NCBI GenBank assembly: GCA_046351595.1 | Contig: JAXLYE010000019.1 | Coordinates: 1 to 40,161 of the forward strand | Length of the DNA: 40,161 bases | Origin: JAXLYE01 sp046351595 | GTDB taxonomy: Bacteria; Myxococcota_A; Polyangia; Palsa-1104; JAEUJZ01 | Reading direction: 5' to 3' | Part shown: positions 14,210 through 22,642 of the stretch, piece by piece | Numbering within the stretch: position 1 is the stretch's first letter | Layout: each line of letters starts with the position of its first letter | Made by a program: the position numbers and the translations under genes | Notes under the pieces: model-generated | What the model saw: only the letters and a program-made list of their open reading frames with translations | Told to the model about the DNA's origin: nothing | The model's database searches: none

Positions 14210-15166
14210 TCACACAGTCGTGAAGCGCGGCTCATTGCACCGCGCCAGCGCTTCCCGGATGCCCTCGGCCACCTCGGGGCTGGCGCAGTACGCCGCCGCC
14301 ACCTTCCCGGGCCGGTAGCGCATGGCACGGCCCACCATCTGCACCCGCAGGATCGCGCTCTCCGTGTCCTTCGCGATCCACACCGCCCCGCACTCGGGGG
14401 CGTCCACCCCTTCGGTCATCATCCGGTTCGCGTACAGCACGCTGATCCGTCGCGCGCGCCAGGCCGCGATTCGCTCGGCCACCTCCCCGCTGTCCACCCC
14501 GACCCACGACGCCCCTGGGTGCTTCGCCGCCCGCTCGGCCGCCTCTCGGTTGCTGCTGCAGAACACCAGCCCCAGCGGCCCCCGCGGCTCGCACCAGGGG
14601 TGTAGCGCCAGCGGCGCCACGAGCTGCTGACGTTGCGCAACCTCCAGCGGCAGCACCACGCGGGCTGAGCTGGCGAACAGCTGCTCACAGCCCCGCGACC
14701 ACGGCGTCGCGTCCAGGCCGACCACGTGATCGAAGCGCTCGGCCAGCTTCAGGTTCTCCTGAGCGTCCAGGTTCCCATGGTGGCACTCGTCGAAGATGAG
14801 AAGGGTCTCGCGAGCGTATTTGGGCAGCCGCTGCCATATGCTCTGCACCGTCCCCACGACGATCAGCGCGGAGGCCGGCGCATGGCGCGCGCCCTGCTCG
14901 ATCGCCACCGGCAGCCGCGTCGCCGCCCGCAGCTGCGTATACAGCTGCGCCATCACCTGCGCGTTGGGCGCCACCACGAGCGCCCGCGCGAAGGCGCGCC
15001 GCTGCACGTAGGCCAGCGCCACCCGCACCGCGATCTTGCTCTTGCCCGTGCCGCAGGGGAACTGCCCAAGGAGGCGTGACTGCGTGCGCTGGTGCAGGAT
15101 ACGCGCGGTCTCAATGGCGTGAAGCTGATGGGGCCACAGCTGCACGACGCGCCCTCTCCACTGCAC
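14210..15166 (-). CDS. Compact SF2 DEAD/DEAH-family helicase
   Basis: 318 residues containing both RecA-like lobes and little else. Motif Q/I: WPHQLHAIE and PCGTGKS (37-43); motif II: DECH (126-129); DATPW as motif III region; and QMVGRAMRYRPGK near residues 276-288 as motif VI. This matches restriction/UvrB-like or phage SF2 helicases at minimum size. It is divergent from the structural cassette and stands alone beside att. A role in recombination, packaging or replication restart is possible; the sequence does not decide. Confidence 0.85.
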   Translation of the reverse strand: MQWRGRVVQLWPHQLHAIETARILHQRTQSRLLGQFPCGTGKSKIAVRVALAYVQRRAFARALVVAPNAQVMAQLYTQLRAATRLPVAIEQGARHAPASALIVVGTVQSIWQRLPKYARETLLIFDECHHGNLDAQENLKLAERFDHVVGLDATPWSRGCEQLFASSARVVLPLEVAQRQQLVAPLALHPWCEPRGPLGLVFCSSNREAAERAAKHPGASWVGVDSGEVAERIAAWRARRISVLYANRMMTEGVDAPECGAVWIAKDTESAILRVQMVGRAMRYRPGKVAAAYCASPEVAEGIREALARCNEPRFTTV

Positions 15167-15292
15167 GCTTCCGGATCCGCGACATCTTCATCCGACACCT
15201 CCCCGAGCACGTCTCCTTGTCGGCACGCGCTGCCGCCGGGATCTTCCCTCCGCACAACTTGCAGGACCGCGTCTCCATGCGATTCCCCTACA

Positions 15293-15309
15293 TGTCACAA
15301 GGCGTTACA
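15293..15309. promoter_or_regulatory. Dyad operator candidate between SF2 helicase and structural operon
   Basis: TGTCAC-AAGGC-GTTACA has the symmetry TGTNAC(N5)GTNACA. A second TGTCACA occurs about 48 bases downstream (ACGTGTCACAGAG near 15341). The divergent 223-base gap 15167-15389 must hold both promoters, but I cannot place -35/-10 boxes with confidence. Confidence 0.4.
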
Positions 15310-15389
15310 CATACAGCGTCGGGAGCCCGAACTTACGTGTCACAGAGTCTTCCCAGAGTGCCCGCCGCCGAGTTTGCTTGTAGCACACC

Positions 15390-16118
15390 ATGGCGGACCC
15401 CGGACACACTCTTTTCGGAATCCGTATTCCCGAGGGCGCTCGCGTCGTCGACGTGGCCCTGGCGACCGGAACGAAAGGCCGTCCCCGCTCCATGTTCCGC
15501 GGCCCCTTGGACAAGGACTCCGGCCATGTAGTCACCGAAGACGACATTTCAGACGAAGTCGCGCGCAACCGCGGCTTCTGGGAGTACGTCGATAGCCTGG
15601 TTTCGGGTGGCAAGCTGCCCGAGCAGGGCGGCGTGTGGGAATTCCGCGTCCGCCTGACCTTTTACAACGTGGACGGGGCGCCGGCCGTGCTCGATCAGAG
15701 CACGGGGGATACATCGGCCACGAGCGCAGAGGCGTACTCCTTCCATCGCTCGAGCAAGGGCACTACCGACCGTGACAACGCGGTCGACGCGCTACTCCGC
15801 ATCGGCACGGAGCTTGTCCGCTCGCATCAGCTCCTGCAGCAGGAGTTCCCCAAGATGCTGTCCGCCACGGCGACGGAGGCCGCCAAGTTGATGCAGGCCG
15901 GGGCGGGCCCGCTGGCCAGCGCCATCGATCGCATCACCGAGCTGTCCAAGGCCGAAACCGAGCGCGCGAACAAGTCCATGGAAGCCGTCGCGCGCCTGCT
16001 CAAGCAGAAGGCCGAAGAGGCCGGAGACGACTGGCCGGAGACGCTGCTGAAGCTCGCACCGCTGGTTCCCGTCGTCGACAACTGGCTCAGTAACCGTCGC
16101 AAAGGACCCCCCAACTAG
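15390..16118 (+). CDS. Coiled-coil protein, first gene of structural cassette B
   Basis: 242 residues. The N-terminal half looks globular with beta strands (WEFRVRLTFYNVDG); the C-terminal half is a long helix with Ser/Thr heptads (ELSKAETERANKSMEAVARL). No signal peptide. Cassette C also opens with a coiled-coil protein (34555-35340), though they share little sequence. Scaffold or minor virion protein is an inference from position. Confidence 0.6.
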   Translation: MADPGHTLFGIRIPEGARVVDVALATGTKGRPRSMFRGPLDKDSGHVVTEDDISDEVARNRGFWEYVDSLVSGGKLPEQGGVWEFRVRLTFYNVDGAPAVLDQSTGDTSATSAEAYSFHRSSKGTTDRDNAVDALLRIGTELVRSHQLLQQEFPKMLSATATEAAKLMQAGAGPLASAIDRITELSKAETERANKSMEAVARLLKQKAEEAGDDWPETLLKLAPLVPVVDNWLSNRRKGPPN

Positions 16119-16129
16119 GACTTCAACAC

Positions 16130-16828
16130 ATGGCGGAATCGACCCTCTCTTTCCTGGACGACATCGGCAGCAGCGCCCCCAAAGCCCGCGGCAAGATCCT
16201 CCCCGTGCTCGTGACCTCCGGTGTCAACGCACTCGGGGGGCTCATCGCCGGCCGCGTCGACGAGCTGGCGTCGAGCCAGTTCCCCAAGACCCCCAGCGCG
16301 GGTACCTTCGGCGTCTTCGTCGTCTCCTGTGCCCTGCGCTACTTCTTCGCCAGTGCCAAGACGGTCGACTCCATCGCGCGCGAGCTGGCGGCCGGAATGG
16401 CCGGCTGGGTCGGCGACGATCTGTGGTACCTGGTCAAGGGCTGGCTGGGCTGGGGCGTACAGACGTTCAAGGCTGGCGTGACCTACCGAGCCGGCGACAA
16501 GGTCCGCTACAACGGCGTGGTCTGGCAGGCGTCCAAGGACATTCCCTTCGCGCCTCCGCAGGCGCCCCAGGCCGAGCCGGGGCGGGACTCCCGTTGGGTT
16601 CGAGCGCAGGGCTACAAGCTCGAAGAGATGCGCCAGATGGCGCAGGCGTTCCTGGCCGAGCCCGAGCTCGTCGACGCGCTCGCCACCGAGGCCGCGGCCA
16701 AGCTCGGGCCCGAGATGGAGCACAACTTCGGGCAGGAGATGAACCCGGAGATGCGCGCCGGCTTCCGGGACTCCATGCGGCGCGTCCTGCAGGACGTGGT
16801 CAGCGAGAACTTCTCGCCCTCCTGGTAG
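16130..16828 (+). CDS. Structural-cassette protein with CBM5/12-like module
   Basis: 232 residues. The N-terminal half has amphipathic or weakly membrane-active helices (GVNALGGLIAGRV, FGVFVVSCALRYFFA). Residues about 115-160 (VTYRAGDKVRYNGVVWQASK ... RWVRA) match the pattern of a carbohydrate-binding module of the chitin-binding type 3 (CBM5/12) group. The C-terminus is helical. A virion protein that binds host surface glycan is inferred. Confidence 0.6.
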   Translation: MAESTLSFLDDIGSSAPKARGKILPVLVTSGVNALGGLIAGRVDELASSQFPKTPSAGTFGVFVVSCALRYFFASAKTVDSIARELAAGMAGWVGDDLWYLVKGWLGWGVQTFKAGVTYRAGDKVRYNGVVWQASKDIPFAPPQAPQAEPGRDSRWVRAQGYKLEEMRQMAQAFLAEPELVDALATEAAAKLGPEMEHNFGQEMNPEMRAGFRDSMRRVLQDVVSENFSPSW

Positions 16829-16834
16829 GCTTCG

Positions 16835-17911
16835 ATGGCGCGCGTTGGGGTTCACCTCGTCGAGCGGGCCGGGCAAGATCCCGGCTGCCTCCGGGCGTTC
16901 GTGCAGTATGCGCAGGACATCGCGCAGACGCCCGAGCTTCGCCGCTTCCGCGCGCTCGCCGAGCTGGAGCGCTGGCTCTACGCGCAGCCGGTCAAGCTGG
17001 ACGTGGGCGAGCCCGGCCCCACGTGCACCGCGTGCCGGCCGGCGCAGCGCTCGCGCGTGTGGCCCCTGGATGGGCTCAACTGCTGGGAAGCGACCGCGCA
17101 CTGGCTCTCCTGGCACCTCGCCCACCCGAGCGCCGTGGACGTCTTCGTGATCGATGTGTTCGTTCACGGTCAGCGCCACCTGTTCCCGGCCTGGCGTCCC
17201 CAGGGCAGCGGCGCGGCACCGCGGGCCGTGGTCCTGCAGCCGCCGCTGCTTTCTCTGCAGAGCCGGCCGCGCCCGACCGAGATCTTGGATCGCGCCGCGG
17301 TGGCGCAGGGCGGGCGCCTTCTCGCCGCCATCGACGCCCCCTCGGACGCGAGCAGCCCGGCGCTCTTTGCCGTTCTCACCCGCGCCGCGGCCCGCACCGG
17401 CGCGCGCGGCATCGGACCGTGGCAGCCGGCCGCGCCCGAGCAGCTCGGCGTCCGCGCCCGCGGTCCCGCCTATGTCGCTTCGACCGCCTCCGGCTCGCGC
17501 CTGGTCGCGGTCCAGGGTGCGCAGCCGGGCAGCTACTGGCTTTACACCCTGACGGACCAGCCGGCGCAAGCCTGGTACAACGACCTGTTTGGCGGCGTCC
17601 ACTGGGCCGGGGACAAGGTGCTGCGCGTCTTCGGGATGGGCACGGTTTCCGACTCCATCTCGTCCGCGGCCGGCGACAGCCTCCCGGACTGGGCGCGCAC
17701 CGCGGACCAGCAAAAGGCGGCCGATCTCGTTCGCACTCCCCAGGCGCCGACGCCGCCCACTCCCCCGGAGCCGCCGACGGCTCCCTCGCAACCCCCCGAG
17801 CCGCCCGCTCCACCGGCGGATTCCGGCTCCGCTGTTCAAACCTGGGTGCCCTCTGCGGAGGCCCCGCTGTCTCGTGAGGAAAGGAGAGAGAGGAAATGGG
17901 CTCTACGCTGA
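16835..17911 (+). CDS. Proline-rich-tailed protein of unknown function
   Basis: 358 residues. The N-terminal 100 residues are helical with a CTAC pair and NCWEATAHW. The middle looks beta-rich and globular. Residues about 295-335 are a Pro-rich spacer (TPPTPPEPPTAPSQPPEPPA) and the C-terminus is basic. NCWEATAHWLSWHLAHP gives a Cys-His pairing reminiscent of papain-like enzymes, but no full catalytic set is evident. Cassette C has a Pro-rich counterpart at 36521. It overlaps the next gene by 16 bases. Confidence 0.55.
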   Translation: MARVGVHLVERAGQDPGCLRAFVQYAQDIAQTPELRRFRALAELERWLYAQPVKLDVGEPGPTCTACRPAQRSRVWPLDGLNCWEATAHWLSWHLAHPSAVDVFVIDVFVHGQRHLFPAWRPQGSGAAPRAVVLQPPLLSLQSRPRPTEILDRAAVAQGGRLLAAIDAPSDASSPALFAVLTRAAARTGARGIGPWQPAAPEQLGVRARGPAYVASTASGSRLVAVQGAQPGSYWLYTLTDQPAQAWYNDLFGGVHWAGDKVLRVFGMGTVSDSISSAAGDSLPDWARTADQQKAADLVRTPQAPTPPTPPEPPTAPSQPPEPPAPPADSGSAVQTWVPSAEAPLSREERRERKWALR

Positions 17912-18396
17912 TGCTTCTGATGCTGGCCGGGGGTCGCCTCGGCCCCAACATGATCCGCATGGTCACCGCCGCCCGCAAGGAGTCGGTCGAGCGCTGGCGC
18001 GTGTTCCTGCAGTTCATCCAGAGCCTGATCTTCGGGTTCTACTTCTGGTACCGCGGCACCGCCAAGACGCTCGACGCCGCGGGCCTGCCGGTCTACAGCG
18101 ACGAGGCGACCAACAAGCTGGTCACCGCCAACAATAACGATCAGCTCTTCCGCGAGTTCCTGCGGCCAGCGGTCGAGAAGGCGATCGATGCGCTGATGGA
18201 GATCATCAAGCCGAGCGTCACCGAGGAGATCCTGCTCGAGGCCATCGCAGGCGGGGGCATGCTCGGCGGCGGCAGCAGCAACAACGTCGTCGTCAACCAG
18301 ACCCGCAAGCCCACGGCCCGCGAGGTGCGCGACATGGGCGGGCGCGCCCAGGCCGTTCGCATGGCGGATGGCAGCTTTACCGTCGAGCTGAACTAG
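17896..18396 (+). CDS. Small membrane-associated structural-cassette protein
   Basis: 166 residues. An N-terminal hydrophobic stretch (LMLLMLAGGRLG) and a second one (FLQFIQSLIFGFYFWY, about residues 35-50) suggest membrane contact. A helical middle and a Gly-rich segment (AGGGMLGGGSS) follow. Good GGAGAGAGAGG ribosome site. Inferred membrane or capsid-lining protein. Confidence 0.55.
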   Translation: MGSTLMLLMLAGGRLGPNMIRMVTAARKESVERWRVFLQFIQSLIFGFYFWYRGTAKTLDAAGLPVYSDEATNKLVTANNNDQLFREFLRPAVEKAIDALMEIIKPSVTEEILLEAIAGGGMLGGGSSNNVVVNQTRKPTAREVRDMGGRAQAVRMADGSFTVELN

Positions 18397-18426
18397 CTCC
18401 TGGCCCCGAGACAAGGAGCGACCCTC

Positions 18427-18702
18427 ATGCGAAACGAAAAGGTAGAGCGGGCCTGGCAGGCGTTCCTCCGCCAGAAGGGCATGACCGACGACAGCCCCGT
18501 CGACGATCCGCGCGGCTTCTATGCCGAGTGGGAGAACTGGCTCGCGGACTGGCGCGACGACGGCTCGGGCGGAAGCTACGGCAGCGGCTACAACAACAGC
18601 CCCTTCCCGCGCCTCCCGGACGCCGACCCCGTCGACCGGAACAAGCCGATGGGCTCGCGCTGGAACCCCATCCAGGTCGACGCCAAGAAGGGCGGCCTGT
18701 AG
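18427..18702 (+). CDS. Small acidic structural-cassette protein
   Basis: 91 residues: a helical N-terminus (VERAWQAFLRQKGM), a Trp/Asp-rich middle (WENWLADWRDDG), then Gly/Ser/Asn/Pro-rich sequence. AAGGAG precedes the ATG. It lies directly before the putative jelly-roll protein. Function unknown. Confidence 0.55.
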   Translation: MRNEKVERAWQAFLRQKGMTDDSPVDDPRGFYAEWENWLADWRDDGSGGSYGSGYNNSPFPRLPDADPVDRNKPMGSRWNPIQVDAKKGGL

Positions 18703-18799
18703 GCCCGCAGCACCCTGAACACCGCCGCGCGCCCGGAGCTCCGGGCCGCGGTTCTCGTCTGATTCCATGCGCGGCCCGAGGCGCCGCGAGGAGCGAACC

Positions 18800-19375
18800 A
18801 TGAAGTACCTGGCTTTCCTGGGACTGTTCGACCGCGACCCCATCGTCATCGGCGGCCCCACCGGCGGCGGCGCCGCTATCACCACGCAAGACGCGGGCCC
18901 CGAGCTGCTCGACGAGTTCTATGCGGACTCGACCGAAGTGGCCGGCGCCGCGACCGAAACCACCTTCGACAAGGCGCTGACCCTCCCGGCCGCCAAGCTC
19001 AAGGTCGGCGACATCGTCGAGGCGACCGTGCACATCCTGCAGACCGGCCGCAACGCGACCGACACCACGCAGATCAAGGTGCACCTGGACAACGCCTCGG
19101 GTCCGATCCTGTACGACAGCGGCGCCCTCAACGCGACGGCGAACCTGCACCTGCCGCTCGAGCTCAAGTTCGTCATGACCGCCGAGGGCGCCTCCGGCGC
19201 GGGCCGGGCCCTGGGCTACATCCCCTTCGGCGCCACGGGCGGCAACGGCTCGTTCAGCTACGACACGACCGCGGCGCGCAAGCTCGTGGTCACCGTCACG
19301 CACTCGTCGAACAACGCCGCCAACAAGACCCTCGTCAAGTCGGGCTACGTGAAGCTGTTCCGCAAGCCCGCCTGA
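18800..19375 (+). CDS. Putative jelly-roll virion protein (capsid or fibre)
   Basis: 191 residues, rich in beta strands. The run ETTFDKALTLPAAKLKVGDI, then alternating strands (TQIKVHLDNASGPILYDS, LPLELKFVMTAEGASGAGRA, ARKLVVTVTHSSNN) is the pattern of single jelly-roll proteins common in phage genomes (fibre or decoration type, sometimes capsid). Well expressed by its Shine-Dalgarno. A lipoprotein gene follows, as in cassette C after 38752-39837. I consider major virion protein likely but the fold is inferred from strand pattern only. Confidence 0.6.
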   Translation: MKYLAFLGLFDRDPIVIGGPTGGGAAITTQDAGPELLDEFYADSTEVAGAATETTFDKALTLPAAKLKVGDIVEATVHILQTGRNATDTTQIKVHLDNASGPILYDSGALNATANLHLPLELKFVMTAEGASGAGRALGYIPFGATGGNGSFSYDTTAARKLVVTVTHSSNNAANKTLVKSGYVKLFRKPA

Positions 19376-19429
19376 GCATCCTCACCGAAGCGGGGCGCGC
19401 AACCTGGCGCTCCGCAAGGAGCGACCTCC

Positions 19430-20026
19430 ATGCTGCGCGTCCTCTGCTTCCTCGCTGCCTTCTTCGCTCTTCTCAGTCCCGCCGGCTGCGCGGACTCCGT
19501 TTCCTTTGGCTCGGCCGATGGCGGCGGCGCCCCCGACCTTAGCGCGCCCGCGCCCCAGCTCACCCGCGACGGCATGCGCAGCGGCCGGCGCCTGCGCATC
19601 CAGTACATGCAGGGCCTGGTCCGCTCGCAGCCCGACGGATCACAGGTGCCGGTGGGCCTCCATGATGCCGAGCTCGGCGTGCCCTGCTACGGGCAGCTCA
19701 CCACCGACGGCAAGCGCCGCTGTGTCCCCGACGGCGCCAGCTTCAGCGGCTACTTTGCCGATCCGGGCTGCGGACAGCCGCTGCACGCCGCCCCGCCCTG
19801 CTCCCCGGAGCTGCGCTTCGCCCTGGTCTGGGCCGGCTGCAGGGTCGAGGTCTTCCAGGTCGTGCCCTACCGGCTCGGCGCCAACCTCTACCGCCTGAAT
19901 GGCGCGGTCTGCGACACGGTCCCCGTCACGGACGAGCACAGGTCCAGCACCTGGTACACCCGCGGCGCCCACGTTGCGCCCGAGAGCCTGATCGAGCTCG
20001 CCGATGGCATCGGCGCGCCGCAGTAG
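19430..20026 (+). CDS. Secreted lipoprotein, Myxococcota-type Cys pattern
   Basis: 198 residues. Signal peptide with lipobox LLSPAGC (Cys at residue 20). The mature part has DAELGVPCYGQLTTDGKRRC ... FADPGCGQP, an arrangement frequent in secreted proteins of Myxococcota. Predicted to be attached to a membrane by its lipidated Cys. Position after the jelly-roll gene suggests an outer-surface or virion-envelope protein rather than a cargo gene. Confidence 0.7.
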   Translation: MLRVLCFLAAFFALLSPAGCADSVSFGSADGGGAPDLSAPAPQLTRDGMRSGRRLRIQYMQGLVRSQPDGSQVPVGLHDAELGVPCYGQLTTDGKRRCVPDGASFSGYFADPGCGQPLHAAPPCSPELRFALVWAGCRVEVFQVVPYRLGANLYRLNGAVCDTVPVTDEHRSSTWYTRGAHVAPESLIELADGIGAPQ

Positions 20027-20216
20027 CCTGTTCCCCCTCGCGCTCGGGCTGCTGCTCGGGAGCGGGGGGTGCATGCGCCCAACCGGCCCGAGCGGCACCG
20101 CGGCGCGCCGTCCTGCACCGACGTGCATCCCCTGTTCGCAGGCGCACAAGGTCGGCCGCTGCCTGCCCTCGCAGTGCGAGTGTATCCCGGACCGTCCCTG
20201 CTGCTGCAGGTTCTGA
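20004..20216 (+). CDS. Small Cys-rich lipoprotein
   Basis: 70 residues, starting inside the end of the previous lipoprotein gene (23-base overlap). Signal peptide LFPLALGLLLGSGGC with the lipobox Cys near residue 23. The mature part has ten further cysteines (CIPCSQAHKVGRCLPSQCEC ... CCC), likely disulphide-bonded outside the cytoplasm. Nested lipoprotein pairs are known from phage spanins, but no coiled-coil spanin feature is seen here. Confidence 0.6.
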   Translation: MASARRSSLFPLALGLLLGSGGCMRPTGPSGTAARRPAPTCIPCSQAHKVGRCLPSQCECIPDRPCCCRF

Positions 20217-20224
20217 GGGAACCC

Positions 20225-20395
20225 ATGCGCACGATCCTCCGCTGGCTCGGCCGACAGCGCTGGTTCTGGGCGATCCTCATCGGGAGCGTCTGCCTGGCGC
20301 TGCGCGCCCTGGCTCTCCTGCTCCGCTTCCGTCGATGGTGGCATGACCGCCAGTTCCGCCGCTACCTGCGGCGCTATCTAGGAGTCTCGTTATGA
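20225..20395 (+). CDS. Single-pass membrane protein
   Basis: 56 residues: basic N-terminus, one hydrophobic helix (FWAILIGSVCLALRALALLL), then a very Arg-rich tail. Overlaps the next gene by ATGA. Could be a holin-like or virion membrane peptide. Confidence 0.5.
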   Translation: MRTILRWLGRQRWFWAILIGSVCLALRALALLLRFRRWWHDRQFRRYLRRYLGVSL

Positions 20396-20994
20396 GCGGT
20401 CCTGTGCAGCAGTGGATCCGCAGGAAGTACGGGGCGCAGGCCGTCGCGCTCAGCGCCCGCCCGGCCAACGCCGCCACCGTCACACGCGACGAGCTGACCC
20501 GGCTCCGCGCGCAGACGCCTTCCCAGATCCGCGCCGTGGCGCAGAAGCAGATCGAGGCGGCCTGGGAGGCGCTCGGCACCGTCAGTAAGGTCGCCTGGTA
20601 CTCGTGGGCGGACCCGGTCGTTCGCGGGGCCAACTACGTCCGCTGGCGCCCCTACGTCGACGCGCTCGACGAAGCGGGGAAGGCGCTGCAGCTCGGCGAC
20701 GAGGAGAAGTCCGAGGCCGAAAAGAAAACGCGCTACGTCTCGGCGTACTCTCAGGCGCGCGCGACCGCGTCGACCTTGGCCAAGGACTTCCAAGAGCTCG
20801 GGCAGACCCGCCTCCTGCTCACGATCGACCTGGGGGGCCAGGCGGTTGCGCAGACGCTCTCGGAAGCCGGGTCCTCGATCGGCGCCTGGTTCCAGGATGT
20901 CGGTGAGCAGCTGCGCGATTCCGGAAGCTGGTTCGTCAAGGGCCTGGCGGTTGCTGGCGTGGGCTGGCTCATCGCTCGGGTCCTCAGCAAGTAG
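20392..20994 (+). CDS. Helical protein with C-terminal membrane anchor
   Basis: 200 residues. Mostly helical; the last 20 residues (FVKGLAVAGVGWLIARVL) form a probable transmembrane anchor. No family recognised. Within the structural cassette a membrane-embedded virion or assembly protein is plausible. Confidence 0.55.
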   Translation: MSGPVQQWIRRKYGAQAVALSARPANAATVTRDELTRLRAQTPSQIRAVAQKQIEAAWEALGTVSKVAWYSWADPVVRGANYVRWRPYVDALDEAGKALQLGDEEKSEAEKKTRYVSAYSQARATASTLAKDFQELGQTRLLLTIDLGGQAVAQTLSEAGSSIGAWFQDVGEQLRDSGSWFVKGLAVAGVGWLIARVLSK

Positions 20995-21005
20995 GAGCGT
21001 CGACG

Positions 21006-21821
21006 ATGTCCGCAACGCTCATCCGATTCGCCCGCCTTCCGCTCCACGTGAGCATCGGCAGCTACCTTGAGGGCATATTGCCCCGCGAGCGGATCACGCC
21101 GTGGGCCCGCCCGCAGCCCCTCCCCGCAGAGCTGGCCGAGACGCCCGGCGTTCTGCAGGCGCTGGAAGAGCAGCGGGTGCAGCGGAGCCCGGGCTATTGG
21201 TCCCGCCTTCCGGGCGGCCGGAGCCTCTGGGCCGTGCATCTTCCGCGCTTTCTGCGCGGCGACCTGGTCCTGGTCTGGGAGATCTCAGGCTCGCGGCTGC
21301 CCGACTACATGCAGCCGGGCGGTCGGCTGGCCTCTCTGGGCTCCGGAGGTTCGACAGGCTCGGGCGGCGGCGGCGGGCTGCCTCCTGGGGCCCCGCCCGC
21401 CAACGCCGCACCCGCAGGGGCTCTCGTCGAGTTCCTGGGCACCTACAAGCAGCATTGGGCGCACGAGCAGGCGGGAGACTACCTGCGCAACGTCTACCCC
21501 GCGGAGCGCGCGACCCCGTGGTCACCCTTCGGCGCCCTGCCTCCTGACCTGCAGCAGATCCCCGAGCTCGTGGCGCTCCTCGGCTCGCTCAACCTCGCCG
21601 GCCGGCGCGGCTCCTACGCCCGGCTGCGCGATGGGCGCGCGCTCTGGGTCGTTCTCGAAGATCAGACGGATCTGCGCCACCTGCTGCACGTCTTCCTCAT
21701 CACCCCGAGCCCGGGCAGCGGCACGAGCTCCGGCACCAGCTCGGGCGGGCTGCCTCCCGGAGCCCCGCCCGCCAACGCCTTCGCCCTGGCCTTTTCGCGC
21801 CTCGCTCGCCGTGGCGCCTGA
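21006..21821 (+). CDS. Internally duplicated structural-cassette protein
   Basis: 271 residues made of two repeats. Unit 1 (about residues 15-140) has YLEGILPRERITPWA, WSRLPGGRSLWAVHL and ends GGGLPPGAPPANA. Unit 2 (about 150-260) has YLRNVYPAERATPWS, YARLRDGRALWVVLE and ends SGGLPPGAPPANA. The units are separated by Gly/Ser-rich linkers. Looks like a duplicated small domain, suited to a multimeric surface protein. No family recognised. Confidence 0.65.
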   Translation: MSATLIRFARLPLHVSIGSYLEGILPRERITPWARPQPLPAELAETPGVLQALEEQRVQRSPGYWSRLPGGRSLWAVHLPRFLRGDLVLVWEISGSRLPDYMQPGGRLASLGSGGSTGSGGGGGLPPGAPPANAAPAGALVEFLGTYKQHWAHEQAGDYLRNVYPAERATPWSPFGALPPDLQQIPELVALLGSLNLAGRRGSYARLRDGRALWVVLEDQTDLRHLLHVFLITPSPGSGTSSGTSSGGLPPGAPPANAFALAFSRLARRGA

Positions 21822-21837
21822 CCCAAGAGGAGCTCCC

Positions 21838-22008
21838 ATGCCCAAGCCACCTGTGCATCCCCTGACCAACCAGCCCCACGTCGTGCCGGGGCATGCCGCG
21901 GAGTTCCCGGTGGTCGCGTTCGCGCCCGCGAGCGCGGACGCCCCGCCCGCAGAAGACGCGAACAAGCCGCCCGCGCCGCGTCCGCCCCGGGCTCGCCGTA
22001 CGAAGTAG
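21838..22008 (+). CDS. Small Pro/Ala-rich protein
   Basis: 56 residues, proline-rich with a basic end (PPRARRTK). AAGAGGAGC precedes the ATG. Probably disordered; function unknown. Confidence 0.45.
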   Translation: MPKPPVHPLTNQPHVVPGHAAEFPVVAFAPASADAPPAEDANKPPAPRPPRARRTK

Positions 22009-22015
22009 GCCGCCG

Positions 22016-22630
22016 ATGAAGTCTCGCACCGCCTTGCTGCTCGCCGGCGCGGCTGGCGTGCTGCTGCTCGCCGCTCGCCGCGAGGCGCCGCCCACCGCGG
22101 GCGAGGCCCCGCCCGCGGGCCTGAGCGGCGAGGAGCGCGAGGTGCTGGCGCTGGCGCGCATGCTGGCCAGCGAGACCAGCGACGAGCGCGCCCGCATCGC
22201 CGTCGGCTGGATCACCGTGCACGCCGCGCGCAGCTGGGGGCGCTCGCTCTTCCGGCTGCTCACGGGCAAGTCGGGGCAGTTCGGGCCCCAAAAGTTCTTC
22301 TATGCCGACGGCAACTCGGAAATCCGGTACGCCTCGACGGCGCGCGCCGCCACGCCCGAAACCACCCGCATCGCGCGGGGGCTTCTCGACGGAACCCTCA
22401 AGCCGCCGGAGCTCATCGAGCGCACGCGGCCCACGGCCTACGTCGAGCTCGGGAAAGCCAGCAGCAAGCTCGGGCCCGACGGCAAGCCGCTGCAGCCCGA
22501 GTATACGGCCGACAAGATCCTGGCCAAGCAGCAGAGCTACGGCGGCATCGTCGGCCGCCTCAATGACTGGTTCTTCTACGCCAAGGGCGCACCGCCGATC
22601 TCGTCGATCGATCAGGCGGCGCGCGTCTGA
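22016..22630 (+). CDS. SleB-like cell-wall hydrolase with N-terminal anchor
   Basis: 204 residues. An N-terminal hydrophobic helix (LLLAGAAGVLLLAA) acts as signal or anchor. Residues about 42-150 follow the hydrolase_2/SleB pattern: VLALARMLASETSDERARIA with the Glu expected for catalysis, then VGWITVHAARSWG and QFGPQKF. Such enzymes cleave peptidoglycan. In this position it may serve entry or lysis. No holin pair is certain. Confidence 0.65.
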   Translation: MKSRTALLLAGAAGVLLLAARREAPPTAGEAPPAGLSGEEREVLALARMLASETSDERARIAVGWITVHAARSWGRSLFRLLTGKSGQFGPQKFFYADGNSEIRYASTARAATPETTRIARGLLDGTLKPPELIERTRPTAYVELGKASSKLGPDGKPLQPEYTADKILAKQQSYGGIVGRLNDWFFYAKGAPPISSIDQAARV

Positions 22631-22642
22631 AGCGAGGACGTC

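Noticed and set aside
16115..17839. 574-codon open frame on the minus strand across two structural genes
   Set aside because: It is antisense to two well-placed genes with ribosome sites, has the Arg/Gly/Ala-heavy composition of a GC-rich shadow frame and shows no domain.
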